A stretch of DNA of 13,050 nucleotides from Amylibacter sp. (lineage in GTDB: Bacteria > Pseudomonadota > Alphaproteobacteria > Rhodobacterales > Rhodobacteraceae). The notes beneath the pieces are model-generated. The model saw nothing but the letters and a program-made list of their open reading frames with translations, ran no database searches and had not been told where the DNA came from. This document shows, in pieces, positions 1-7,626 of this stretch. The translations under genes and the position numbers were made by a program. Every line of letters starts with the position of its first letter. Position 1 is the first letter of the stretch. The stretch covers positions 1 to 13,050 of the forward strand of contig DAOUQS010000026.1 of the NCBI GenBank assembly GCA_030625465.1, in the 5' to 3' direction.

Positions 1-1
1 T

Positions 2-373
2 CTGGATCAACCGGGGCGCGACAGCTACAAACACCGTGAAGCGGGCGCGCAAGAGGTTGTGATAAGTTCGGGAAACCGCTGGGCTTTGATGCATGAATTG
101 CAGGGCGAAGATGAATATGGGCTTGGCGATCTTCTGGAAAAGATGATCCCTGTCGATATTGTGATTATCGAAGGCTTTAAACGCGAACCGCATGCCAAAA
201 TCGAATGCCACCGCGCAACCTCTGAAATGCCTTTGGTTTCTGCCAACAATAAAACCATCGTGGCGGTTGCCAGTGATGTTGATGTGGATATCGGCGCGCT
301 GAAGCGTTTGGACTTAAACAATGTCCCTGCAATCGCGGATTTTGTTGCGGCGCAAACAGGTCTAAGCGCATGA
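2..373 (+). CDS. mobB: Molybdopterin-guanine dinucleotide biosynthesis protein B (MobB), 3' part
   Basis: MobB is a GTP-binding partner of MobA, which attaches GMP to molybdopterin to make the dinucleotide cofactor of many molybdoenzymes. The reading frame is open from the first bases of the window and gives 123 residues. The visible motifs are the early DQPGRDSYKHREAG segment, VVISS, ALMHEL, and the family hallmark IIEGFKREPHAKIE followed by TIVAVASD. MobB proteins are usually about 160-175 residues, so the missing N-terminus, including the Walker A loop, lies left of the window. A GTG at 59 is an internal codon: the family-conserved residues continue upstream of it without a break. The last codons overlap moeA by 4 bp (ATGA), which implies one operon with translational coupling. 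Nothing in the visible part suggests damage. Family assignment is confident; the gene is partial only because of the window edge. Confidence 0.93.
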   Translation: MDQPGRDSYKHREAGAQEVVISSGNRWALMHELQGEDEYGLGDLLEKMIPVDIVIIEGFKREPHAKIECHRATSEMPLVSANNKTIVAVASDVDVDIGALKRLDLNNVPAIADFVAAQTGLSA

Positions 374-1629
374 CGGTCCCACCATTAAAAAACAACTGTT
401 TCGCTATGCCCGCCGGTGTCGAATGGACCCCTGTTGATGATGCTTTGGCGCTGATCAAAAAGGGCCTGCATCCGGTTGTAGCACAAGAGGTTGTTGTGCT
501 GGAACTTGCCGCTGGCAGGGTTCTGTCCACCCTTGTAAAAGCGGAACGCAGCAATCCCCCAATGGCAAATTCAGCGGTGGACGGATACGGGTTTTGCTAT
601 GACAGCCTGCCTGCACAAGACATCATTAACCTGCCGTTACAAGACGGGGCGTCTGCCGCAGGAAAACCGTTCGCCGGTCGCGTGAAAGCGGGCTATGCCC
701 TGCGGATACTGACCGGTGCGGTAATTCCTGAAGGCGTTGATACTGTGATATTAGAGGAAGACGTCGCGATCAATGACACGCTGGTCACATTCAGGTCAGG
801 CTTGCGCAGTGGTGCCAATTTGCGCTGTGCTGCGGAAGATGTTGCAATTGGGCAGGAAATTTTCAATACGGGTCATATTTTGCGCCCGCAAGATATCGCC
901 CTTTTGGCGGCAACGGGCGTGCATAAGGTCTCGGTTTATAAACGCCTGAAAGTGGCCGTCATCTCAACCGGAACTGAACTGATTGCAGTGGGGCACCCCG
1001 CAAGGGCTGACCAGATTTTTGACGCTAACAAACCGATGTTGCTGAACATGCTGACCGCTTGGGGCTATCAGGCCATTGATGGCGGCCACTTCAAAGATGA
1101 CCCGGATCTGATCCGCGATGGTCTGAATGCAGCCGCACTAAACGCAGATGCGATTTTCGTATCAGGTGGCGCGTCCGCCGGGGATGAGGATTATGTGTCG
1201 AAGCTGCTAAAGGAAGAGGGCGTTCTAAATACATGGCGCGTGGCGGTAAAACCCGGTCGCCCCATCGCAATGGCGCTTTGGAACGGAACCCCGACATTCG
1301 GCTTTCCCGGCAATCCTGTCGCGGCATTTGTTTGTGCGTTGATATTCGGACTTCCGGCATTGAAAGTTCTGGCGGGAAGTGCTGATCAAAAGGTGATAAC
1401 CTATCAGGTTCCTGCCGCTTTTGATAAATCCAAAAAAGCTGGCCGGCGTGAATATTTACGTGCCAGACTGAATGATAACGGTCAGGCCGAAGTGTTCAAA
1501 TCAGAAGGATCGGGTCGTATTTCCGGGATGGCATGGTCCGATGGTCTGGTCGAGCTGCCGGATGCCGCCAGCACAATTACAAACGGCGATATGGTAACCT
1601 ATATTCCGTATACGTCTTTCGGACTTTAA
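370..1629 (+). CDS. moeA: Molybdopterin molybdenumtransferase MoeA
   Basis: MoeA inserts molybdate into adenylylated molybdopterin in the cytoplasm, the last common step of molybdenum cofactor synthesis. The 419-residue product has the normal family length. Recognisable blocks, in order: NSAVDGYG (about residues 67-74), LRILTGAVIPEGVDTV (111-126), VISTGTEL (197-204, start of the MoCF/MogA-like domain), DANKPMLLNML (218-228), FVSGGASAGDEDY (263-275), VKPGRPIAMA (293-302), GFPGNPVAAF (311-320), and a C-terminal GRREYLRARL (358-367) typical of the beta-barrel domain IV. The start ATG overlaps the mobB stop (ATGA), so it is probably translated by coupling; only a weak AGG lies upstream. MobB would act after MoeA in the pathway, a sensible operon pairing. 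The stop codon overlaps that of the convergent gene on the other strand within TTAA. Confidence 0.96.
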   Translation: MTVPPLKNNCFAMPAGVEWTPVDDALALIKKGLHPVVAQEVVVLELAAGRVLSTLVKAERSNPPMANSAVDGYGFCYDSLPAQDIINLPLQDGASAAGKPFAGRVKAGYALRILTGAVIPEGVDTVILEEDVAINDTLVTFRSGLRSGANLRCAAEDVAIGQEIFNTGHILRPQDIALLAATGVHKVSVYKRLKVAVISTGTELIAVGHPARADQIFDANKPMLLNMLTAWGYQAIDGGHFKDDPDLIRDGLNAAALNADAIFVSGGASAGDEDYVSKLLKEEGVLNTWRVAVKPGRPIAMALWNGTPTFGFPGNPVAAFVCALIFGLPALKVLAGSADQKVITYQVPAAFDKSKKAGRREYLRARLNDNGQAEVFKSEGSGRISGMAWSDGLVELPDAASTITNGDMVTYIPYTSFGL

Positions 1630-2636
1630 CGCGCGTCAAACGCACCTGAAATCCGCCCTAATAACATGAAAGCCGCAGCACTGCGGGTTTGCCCCATTTG
1701 TGTTAGCTCACTGTCTTCGGCGGCTTTTTCAAATTCCGTAAGAATTGTATCGAATTGTGTAATAAACTGATGCACGGTTTCACGGAATTTACTGTCGTTC
1801 TTCAACCGGGTTGTTGTCAATGCCAGTGCCGTGCGATCCCGCACAATGCCCAATCCTGCAATTTCCTTGCCGCGCGCACCATTGGCAAAGCTGCGCCAAG
1901 CGGTCGGTGCCGGTATATCAATGCGTATATCGTCCATGTAAATGCCATCCTCGGATAGCATCGTCAGGACATCTTGGGCCGCGTGTAAAAGCTTGGATGT
2001 GTTGTGGTCGTTGAACGCACGTTGCAACACACGAAAACCTTCGGTGTCTTTGCTGTTGTCGGGGAAATTCATCGCTTTGATCAGTTCCCGAATGGTAACG
2101 GGATTATCGGACGCGCTCTGGTCATCCGATAACGGTAAATCCGCCTGTGCGGTATCTTTGGGAAGTCCGGACTTGCCGGGCATTGCCGTAGTGTTGCGCG
2201 GCGGCCGCGTCTGGCCGCGATCCTCTAGCGCTTTATCGGCAAGCTCTGATACGTGGCTGTCGGTTTGTTTCGTATGTGCGGTAATTTGCGCTATCTGGCT
2301 TTGTATCCAGCGGTCCCGGTTGCCGCTTTCCCCAACAATCTGGACGTCCAGAGTTTTGTTCATTTTCTCGACCGATTTACGCAAAGCCATGGTTTCGCGG
2401 CGCATGGCCGATAGGCTGCGCGATAAAACAGCGGCAATCCAGATTAGGATCAGGGGTAGAAATAACCCGACAGCAAGCAATGCCGTCAGGTTTTGATCAT
2501 AGCCGATTTGGCGCGCGGAATCCGGGTACAGATAAAAGATAATACCGATCACAAAAATCCACGTTGCTGTCAGAATGATCGCAATGGTAAGGGCGGCCTG
2601 TTCATTATGCTTGTTCTTGCGGTCTTCGGTGTCCAT
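1626..2636 (-). CDS. Unrecognised membrane protein: two N-terminal helices, coiled coil and conserved-looking C-terminal domain
   Basis: I cannot assign a function. The 336-residue protein starts with a short charged cytoplasmic-type tail, then two hydrophobic segments (about residues 15-37 and 50-71). A charged, heptad-like stretch (about 75-135, e.g. MRRETMALRKSVEKMNK) suggests a coiled coil. A Pro/Ser/Asp-rich linker (about 138-178) follows, then a C-terminal domain (about 180-336) with VTIRELIKAMNFP, DVLTMLSEDGIYMDD and a final TRSAAAFMLLGRISGAF. It resembles, from memory, an uncharacterised Rhodobacteraceae protein family; this needs a search. The start is supported by AGGA about 10 nt upstream of the ATG. 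It lies 32 bp downstream of greA on the same strand with no evident terminator between, so co-transcription is plausible. Its stop overlaps that of moeA. Codon use looks like its neighbours, so recent transfer is unlikely. Confidence 0.8.
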   Translation of the reverse strand: MDTEDRKNKHNEQAALTIAIILTATWIFVIGIIFYLYPDSARQIGYDQNLTALLAVGLFLPLILIWIAAVLSRSLSAMRRETMALRKSVEKMNKTLDVQIVGESGNRDRWIQSQIAQITAHTKQTDSHVSELADKALEDRGQTRPPRNTTAMPGKSGLPKDTAQADLPLSDDQSASDNPVTIRELIKAMNFPDNSKDTEGFRVLQRAFNDHNTSKLLHAAQDVLTMLSEDGIYMDDIRIDIPAPTAWRSFANGARGKEIAGLGIVRDRTALALTTTRLKNDSKFRETVHQFITQFDTILTEFEKAAEDSELTQMGQTRSAAAFMLLGRISGAFDAR

Positions 2637-2668
2637 TCGGCAAAAATCCTGTAATACTCAAAGGCGGG

Positions 2669-3139
2669 CTATATAAACTTTACGCTTATAACCTCGTAAT
2701 ATTTAGTGCCGCCGGGGGTGCGCACCTCGATACTGTCGCCTTCTTCCTTGCCGATCAGGGCGCGGGCAATAGGAGAGTTCAGGTTCAGTTTGCCTTTTTC
2801 GATATTCGCTTCAGGCTCGCCGACAATTTGATATGTTTTTTCCACATCGGTGTCTTCGTCCGCGATTGTGACAGTTGCCCCGAATTTCACGGTGCCGGAT
2901 AATCTGCTGACATCAATAATATCAGCCAGACTTATGATGCTTTCCAGCTCTTTAATCCGGCCCTCAATATGGCTTTGCTGCTCGCGGGCTGCATGATACT
3001 CGGCATTTTCTGACAAGTCGCCATGTTCACGTGCCTCGGCTATCGCACGAATTACTTCAGGGCGTGCAACAGATTTCAGTTTTTTCAGCTCTTTGTCAGC
3101 AGCATCAAAGCCACCCGCTGTCATTGGAATTTTATCCAT
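2669..3139 (-). CDS. greA: Transcription elongation factor GreA
   Basis: GreA enters the RNA polymerase secondary channel and stimulates cleavage of the 3' end of backtracked transcripts. The 156-residue product matches the family length. It has the N-terminal coiled-coil hairpin (about residues 1-75), with [20 protein letters not shown] carrying the acidic tip residues D41 and E44. The FKBP-like C-terminal domain (about 80-156) shows [30 protein letters not shown] and TPGG. I chose the ATG at 3137-3139 because it gives the classic MDKIPMT start and has AAAGGG just upstream. The frame stays open 20 codons further back to 3199, but that extension ([13 protein letters not shown]) has no counterpart in GreA and would run into the promoter region. 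It is divergent from etfQO and followed on the same strand by an unknown membrane protein. Confidence 0.96.
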   Translation of the reverse strand: MDKIPMTAGGFDAADKELKKLKSVARPEVIRAIAEAREHGDLSENAEYHAAREQQSHIEGRIKELESIISLADIIDVSRLSGTVKFGATVTIADEDTDVEKTYQIVGEPEANIEKGKLNLNSPIARALIGKEEGDSIEVRTPGGTKYYEVISVKFI

Positions 3140-3214
3140 AACGCCCTTTATACACTCTAGTTTCAAGCGTACACTAAATTTGCTTTCCGTTCTGTGCAAG
3201 GGAAAGGTTCACTT

Positions 3215-3251
3215 GTTAACATTATGCTTAACTGTCGAAATAACAGTTATT
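3215..3251. promoter_or_regulatory. Nested inverted repeats in the greA/etfQO divergent region (candidate operator)
   Basis: Three overlapping dyads are readable here. GTTAA (3215-3219) and TTAAC (3228-3232) flank 8 bp. TAACTGT (3229-3235) and ACAGTTA (3243-3249) flank 7 bp. AATAAC-A-GTTATT (3239-3251) is a perfect 13-bp palindrome. The centre of the last lies roughly 65 bp upstream of the start expected from the etfQO promoter, a typical activator position, and it also lies upstream of greA. The regulator is unknown; the site does not match LexA, FNR or canonical CtrA boxes. Confidence 0.4.
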
Positions 3252-3274
3252 ACGTCGCGTTCACATTTCATCCC

Positions 3275-3303
3275 TTGGCAAGCATTTGTTAGGTTAATAT
3301 GAT
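3275..3303 (+). promoter_or_regulatory. Predicted sigma70-type promoter of etfQO
   Basis: TTGGCA (3275-3280) is separated by exactly 17 bp from TATGAT (3298-3303). Each hexamer differs from the consensus (TTGACA, TATAAT) by one base. A start near 3310 would give a leader of about 36 nt before the ATG at 3346. No equally good promoter was found for greA on the opposite strand. Confidence 0.6.
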
Positions 3304-3345
3304 AAGTCAGCATAAATCGCTGCATTTTTAAATGGGGAGCTCCAA

Positions 3346-5001
3346 ATGGCTGAAATCGAACGTGAATCCATGGCTTATGACGTCGTCATTGTCGGTGCCG
3401 GGCCAGCAGGTTTATCTGCGGCAATTCGTTTAAAGCAGCTGGATGCTGATTTAGAGGTGGTTGTGCTGGAAAAAGGCTCCGAGGTGGGGGCACATATTCT
3501 ATCCGGTGCGGTTCTGGATCCATCGGGTCTGGATGCTTTGATCCCGGACTGGAAAGAAAAGGGCGCGCCGATCAAGGTTGCGGTCAAGGAAGACAACTTT
3601 TTAAGGCTGACTGAAAAAGGCGCTTCCAAAATTCCGAACTTTATTATGCCGCCACTGATGAACAACCATGGTAATTATATTGTTTCAATGGGGAATGTTT
3701 GCCGCTGGATGGCTGAACAGGCAGAAGCGCTGGGCGTTGAAATATTTCCGGGCATGGCCTGTTCTGAACTGGTCTATGGCGACAACGGCGAACTAAAAGG
3801 CGTTATAGCTGGCGAGTTTGGCAAGTTGAAAGATGGATCCGAAGGCCCGTCATACGAACCGGGCATGGAATTGCACGGCAAGTATGTGTTCCTGTCCGAA
3901 GGCGTTCGCGGATCGCTTTCAAAGCAAGTGATCGCAAAATATGACCTTGCCAAAGATGCCGACGTGCCGAAGTTTGGTCTGGGCATGAAAGAAATATGGG
4001 ATGTGAAGCCGGAAAACCATAACGAGGGTGAGGTTACGCACACATTGGGTTGGCCGCTTGGAAACCAGGCGGGTGGCGGCTCTTTCATGTATCACATCGA
4101 CAACAATCAGGTTTATGTCGGCTACATCATTGATTTAAGCTATAAAAACCCGCATCTGTTTCCATACATGGAATTTCAGCGTTGGAAGCATCACCCGGAA
4201 ATCGCCAAAGTTCTGGAAGGCGGCAAGCGGGTTGCATATGGTGCGCGTGCTGTGACCAAGGGCGGTTTTCAGTCCATTCCGAAATCCTGTTTCCCGGGCG
4301 GCGCGCTTTTGGGTTGTTCAGCAGGGCTGGTGAACTTGCCAAGGATCAAAGGCAACCATAACGCCATGCTTTCAGGAAAAGCTGCTGCAGAAGCCGCATA
4401 TGAAGCGATCAAAGCCGGTCGTTCAGGTGATGAGCTGACAGATTATAACGCAGAATTGCGCACCGGTCCTATTGGCAAGGATTTAAGTATTGTGCGCAAT
4501 GTGGCCCCGATAAACGGGCGTTTCGGCCCGGCGCTTGGGATGATTTTGGGTGGCTTCGATATGTGGTGTCAGACCTTGTTTAAATTCAGCCTGTTCGGAA
4601 CCATGAAGCACGGCAAAAACGATGCGCTTGCCACGGGCAAAGCGGCGGACTATGCGCCGATTGAATACCCCAAGGCAGATGGAAAACTTAGTTTTGACCG
4701 CCTGACCAATGTCAGCTTCTCGGCGACAAACCACGAAGAAGAACAACCTTGCCACCTGCAACTGGCAGACCCGAATATCCCGATTGATGTTAACCTGCCA
4801 GAGTTTGCAGAGCCGGCGCAGCGCTATTGCCCTGCGGGTGTTTATGAGGTGATCCGCGATGATGACGGGTCCAATCCACGGTTCCAGATCAATGCGCAAA
4901 ACTGCGTGCATTGCAAAACCTGCGATATCAAAGACCCCAGCCAGAATATCACATGGGCAACACCGCAAGGTGGCGAAGGGCCGAATTATCCGAATATGTA
5001 A
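3346..5001 (+). CDS. etfQO: Electron transfer flavoprotein-ubiquinone oxidoreductase (ETF-QO)
   Basis: This inner-membrane-associated enzyme takes electrons from reduced electron transfer flavoprotein, fed by acyl-CoA and amino-acid dehydrogenases, and passes them to ubiquinone. The 551-residue length fits bacterial members. The N-terminus has the FAD-binding Rossmann motif VVIVGAGPAGLSAA (residues 13-26) and the acidic end of the second strand (LEKG). Other family blocks are GNVCRWMAEQAEALGVE, LSEGVRGSLSKQ, THTLGWPL, GGSFMYH, KGGFQSIPK and LVNLPRIKGNHNAM. The C-terminal 4Fe-4S domain has Cys495 (YCPAGVYE) and Cys520, Cys523 and Cys526 (NCVHCKTCDIKDP), ending in the usual GGEGPNYPNM. GGGGAG six nt upstream supports the first ATG over the in-frame ATG nine codons later. 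A good promoter lies upstream. The neighbouring ispE and polyprenyl synthase supply ubiquinone precursors, a loose functional link. Confidence 0.97.
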   Translation: MAEIERESMAYDVVIVGAGPAGLSAAIRLKQLDADLEVVVLEKGSEVGAHILSGAVLDPSGLDALIPDWKEKGAPIKVAVKEDNFLRLTEKGASKIPNFIMPPLMNNHGNYIVSMGNVCRWMAEQAEALGVEIFPGMACSELVYGDNGELKGVIAGEFGKLKDGSEGPSYEPGMELHGKYVFLSEGVRGSLSKQVIAKYDLAKDADVPKFGLGMKEIWDVKPENHNEGEVTHTLGWPLGNQAGGGSFMYHIDNNQVYVGYIIDLSYKNPHLFPYMEFQRWKHHPEIAKVLEGGKRVAYGARAVTKGGFQSIPKSCFPGGALLGCSAGLVNLPRIKGNHNAMLSGKAAAEAAYEAIKAGRSGDELTDYNAELRTGPIGKDLSIVRNVAPINGRFGPALGMILGGFDMWCQTLFKFSLFGTMKHGKNDALATGKAADYAPIEYPKADGKLSFDRLTNVSFSATNHEEEQPCHLQLADPNIPIDVNLPEFAEPAQRYCPAGVYEVIRDDDGSNPRFQINAQNCVHCKTCDIKDPSQNITWATPQGGEGPNYPNM

Positions 5002-5108
5002 ACAACGCGCAAGCCGCGCATCAGGGCCTATATTTGTTGATGCAAGCTTGGTTGTATTACACAAACTTCACGGTTAGGTTGCCTGATAACAAACAGGAAC
5101 AGGCAAAA

Positions 5109-6800
5109 ATGCGTATAAAGCCCTTATTTCACTTCGTTTTAGCGACAAGTTTATTCATCACCCCTGCCGTGGCATTTGGGCAAGGGCTGGCGGGGGCCTA
5201 TCTGTCGGCCAATCACGCGAATGCAAAGAATGACTATATTGCGGCGGCTGATTTTTATTCCAAAGCCTTGGCGCAAGATCCCGATGACGCATTCATGTTG
5301 CAAAATGCACTTTTGGCATATGTTGCGATTGGCGAAATGGATGATGCGATCAAGCTTGCGGAAGAGATTACAAAGCTGGAGTTTGCAAGCCAGTTATCAG
5401 ACCTGACGATTTTGGCGTCGCATGTGCGGGATCAGGATTTTGCCACGGCACTGGAATTGCTGGCAACCGCCAAAGATCGTCTTAGCCCGCTTTTGCATGA
5501 CCTTTTGAAAGGCTGGGCGCTGGTGGGTTCCGGCGATATGTCTGCGGCTACCGAACATTTTGACAGCATGACCAAACCGGATGCTTTGCGGGTGTTTGGC
5601 CAGTATCACAAAGCATTGGCCGTCGCGATGGCGGGTGACTTTGAGCTGGCTGATAAAATAATGCAAGGTGATGATGGAAACGCGCTGCATATCAATCGGG
5701 GCAGCCTGATTGCGCATGTCCAGATTTTGTCACAGCTTGAAAAATTTGATGAAGCAGCGGCAATTCTTGAAAAAAGTGCCGCCGGTACCTCTGACCAACA
5801 GATACGCGATTTATTTGAAAAAATGCGCTCAAAGCAATCGGCCCCCTTTGATTTCATCAAGTCCGCCAATGACGGTATTTCCGAAACATTCCTGACCATG
5901 GCAAGTGTGCTAAGCGGCGAAGAGGATGAACGGTTTTCCTTGATCTATGCACGCATGGCGGAATTTCTGGGGCCCAACAACATCCAGTCGCTTTTGCTAT
6001 TGGCAAACACCTTAAGAAGCCAAAAACAGTACGATCTGGCAACGCAGGTACTGGCTAAAGTTCCGGTTGATCACCCGATGTATTTGAATGCAGAACTAAG
6101 CCGCGCCGATACATTGGTTGAGGCCGATAAACCGCAAGCCGCCATCGCGGTCCTGCAACGGCTGGCCGGTTCCAACCCCAAGGTCGCGCGGGTGCACATG
6201 ATACAGGGCGATGTCTATAGCGGTGAAAAGCAGTTCCGAGAAGCCAATAAGGCTTATACGGTTGCGATTAGTTTGCTGGAACAAGAAAAAGCATCCCAGT
6301 GGTTTTTGTATTACGCCCGTGGGGTTTCTTTTGAACGTCTGGACGAATGGGATAAGGCCGAAGCGGATTTTCGCAAGGCACTGGAACTGTCGCCAAACCA
6401 GCCGTCCACATTGAATTATCTGGGCTACTCACTGGTTGAAAAACGCATCAAGCTGGAAGAGGCGCAAGAACTAATCGAACGCGCGGTAAAATGGCGCCCC
6501 AATGATGGTTTTATCACCGATAGTCTGGGCTGGTTGCTTTACCGTATCGGCAAATTCGAAGAAGCGGTTCAACCTATGGAACGGGCCGTTGAACTGATGC
6601 CGACCGACCCGATTATAAACGATCATCTGGGTGATGTTTACTGGAAGACTGGCAGGGTGCGCGAAGCACAATTCCAGTGGCGTCGTGCCTTGTCCTTTGA
6701 CCCCGAAGAAAAAGACGCCAAAAGAATTCGGCGCAAATTGGAAGTCGGGCTGGATCAGGTGTTAACGGCTGAGGACGCCGCAAGTTCAAATGCAAATTAA
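5109..6800 (+). CDS. Exported tetratricopeptide-repeat protein
   Basis: The 563-residue protein starts with a signal peptide: MRIKPLFHF, a hydrophobic core, and likely cleavage after residues 22-24 (AVA-F or AFG-Q). There is no lipobox cysteine, so it is probably periplasmic. Clear TPR-like helices follow. One lies at about residues 34-58 (YIAAADFYSKALAQDP). At least four consecutive repeats lie near the C-terminus (about 399-535), with the signatures AEADFRKALELSP, AQELIERAVKWRP, AVQPMERAVELMP and AQFQWRRALSFDP. The middle contains degenerate repeats. It is probably a protein-interaction scaffold; no enzymatic domain is visible. I place the start at 5109 because it gives the signal peptide and follows a CAGG; the frame is open back to 4911, but that part overlaps etfQO in another frame. 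The end overlaps ispE by 11 bp, so the two are very likely co-translated. Similar TPR proteins sit beside ispE in Rhodobacteraceae, as I recall. Confidence 0.88.
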   Translation: MRIKPLFHFVLATSLFITPAVAFGQGLAGAYLSANHANAKNDYIAAADFYSKALAQDPDDAFMLQNALLAYVAIGEMDDAIKLAEEITKLEFASQLSDLTILASHVRDQDFATALELLATAKDRLSPLLHDLLKGWALVGSGDMSAATEHFDSMTKPDALRVFGQYHKALAVAMAGDFELADKIMQGDDGNALHINRGSLIAHVQILSQLEKFDEAAAILEKSAAGTSDQQIRDLFEKMRSKQSAPFDFIKSANDGISETFLTMASVLSGEEDERFSLIYARMAEFLGPNNIQSLLLLANTLRSQKQYDLATQVLAKVPVDHPMYLNAELSRADTLVEADKPQAAIAVLQRLAGSNPKVARVHMIQGDVYSGEKQFREANKAYTVAISLLEQEKASQWFLYYARGVSFERLDEWDKAEADFRKALELSPNQPSTLNYLGYSLVEKRIKLEEAQELIERAVKWRPNDGFITDSLGWLLYRIGKFEEAVQPMERAVELMPTDPIINDHLGDVYWKTGRVREAQFQWRRALSFDPEEKDAKRIRRKLEVGLDQVLTAEDAASSNAN

Positions 6801-7626
6801 CGAGCTTGCTCGGGCTAAAATAAACCTTTGTTTACATGTGACGGGTCAACGCGATGACGGCTACCATTTGCTGGATAGCATCGTGGTTTTTGCCGATATA
6901 GGCGATCTGGTTTCAGTCAAACCGGGCCACGGGTTTTCCCTGACCATAAACGGCCCATTTGCCGAAGGGCTTGAAACCGGTGCCGAAAATCTGGTTTTGC
7001 AAGCAGCACAGCAATTCAGGGAAACCTGTGACGGGGCCGCGATTACATTGACAAAAAACCTGCCGGTAGCCTCGGGTATTGGCGGCGGATCGGCGGATGC
7101 GGCCGCCACGTTGCGCGCGATGTCACGCCTGACCGGCGCGCCGTTACCGTCTGATAACGGGCTTTCTTTGGGCGCGGACGTTCCGGTTTGTCTGCAAAAC
7201 ATGCCTTGTCGCATGCAAGGGATTGGCGACGTAATTACACCGATTAAGGGCCTTCCAGCCATTCACGCGGTTCTGGTCTGTCCAAAGGCGGGTGTGGCAA
7301 CGGCCTTGGTTTTTGACGCGCTGGAAAGCAAGGGAAATTCACCGATTTATGGCCTGCAAGTTGATGATATACCCCTTGGCCGTATGGCAGATTTTCTGCG
7401 GGAACAACGAAATGATCTGGAAGGTCCGTCTGCAATCTTATGCCCGGAGATTAGTCTGTGTTTGGATCAGATACGGCATCAAGGCGCATTTCTGGCGCGT
7501 ATGTCAGGGTCGGGTGCGACATGTTTTGGATTGTTCGAAACCAGACAAGCTTCGGAAAATGCCGCCAGAAAACTGGCATTATCCAATCCTGACTGGTGGG
7601 TCAAACCTTGTATTTTAGGGGCTTAA
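6790..7626 (+). CDS. ispE: 4-diphosphocytidyl-2-C-methyl-D-erythritol kinase IspE
   Basis: IspE phosphorylates CDP-methylerythritol in the non-mevalonate (MEP) route to isopentenyl diphosphate, in the cytoplasm. It belongs to the GHMP kinase superfamily. The 278-residue product begins with the family signature ARAKINLCLHV (residues 8-17, with catalytic Lys10) and DGYHLLDSIVVF. The ATP-binding loop is LPVASGIGGGSADAA (91-105). The catalytic aspartate lies in GADVPVCL (D130). The third GHMP motif is ARMSGSGATCFGLF (236-249). The start ATG lies inside the last codons of the TPR gene, in a different frame, which suggests translational coupling to it. The stop TAA shares the tetranucleotide TTAA with the stop of the convergent polyprenyl synthase. 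The family is certain. The product feeds the same isoprenoid pathway as that convergent neighbour. Confidence 0.96.
   Translation: MQINELARAKINLCLHVTGQRDDGYHLLDSIVVFADIGDLVSVKPGHGFSLTINGPFAEGLETGAENLVLQAAQQFRETCDGAAITLTKNLPVASGIGGGSADAAATLRAMSRLTGAPLPSDNGLSLGADVPVCLQNMPCRMQGIGDVITPIKGLPAIHAVLVCPKAGVATALVFDALESKGNSPIYGLQVDDIPLGRMADFLREQRNDLEGPSAILCPEISLCLDQIRHQGAFLARMSGSGATCFGLFETRQASENAARKLALSNPDWWVKPCILGA

Noticed and set aside
1942..2496. 184-codon open frame on the plus strand opposite the unknown membrane protein
   Set aside because: It is a shadow: no ribosome-binding site, cysteine/serine/arginine-rich low-quality translation, and the minus-strand gene has a coherent membrane architecture and start signal.
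3140..3199. 20-residue N-terminal extension of GreA
   Set aside because: GreA proteins begin at the MDKIPMT-type start, which has its own ribosome-binding site; the extension covers the promoter region.
3216..3231. CtrA box (TTAA-N7-TTAA) upstream of etfQO
   Set aside because: The spacing between the TTAA halves is 8 bp, not the canonical 7, so I did not call it a CtrA site.
5007..5019. GCGC-AAGCC-GCGC stem as terminator of etfQO
   Set aside because: Only four pairs and no T-rich tail; read-through into the TPR-ispE genes is at least as likely.
4483..5064. 193-codon open frame on the minus strand opposite the end of etfQO
   Set aside because: It lies over the highly conserved ETF-QO iron-sulfur domain, has no family resemblance and no ribosome-binding site.
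4911..5108. N-terminal extension of the TPR protein
   Set aside because: The extension overlaps etfQO in a different frame and would bury the signal peptide; the ATG at 5109 gives a normal export signal.
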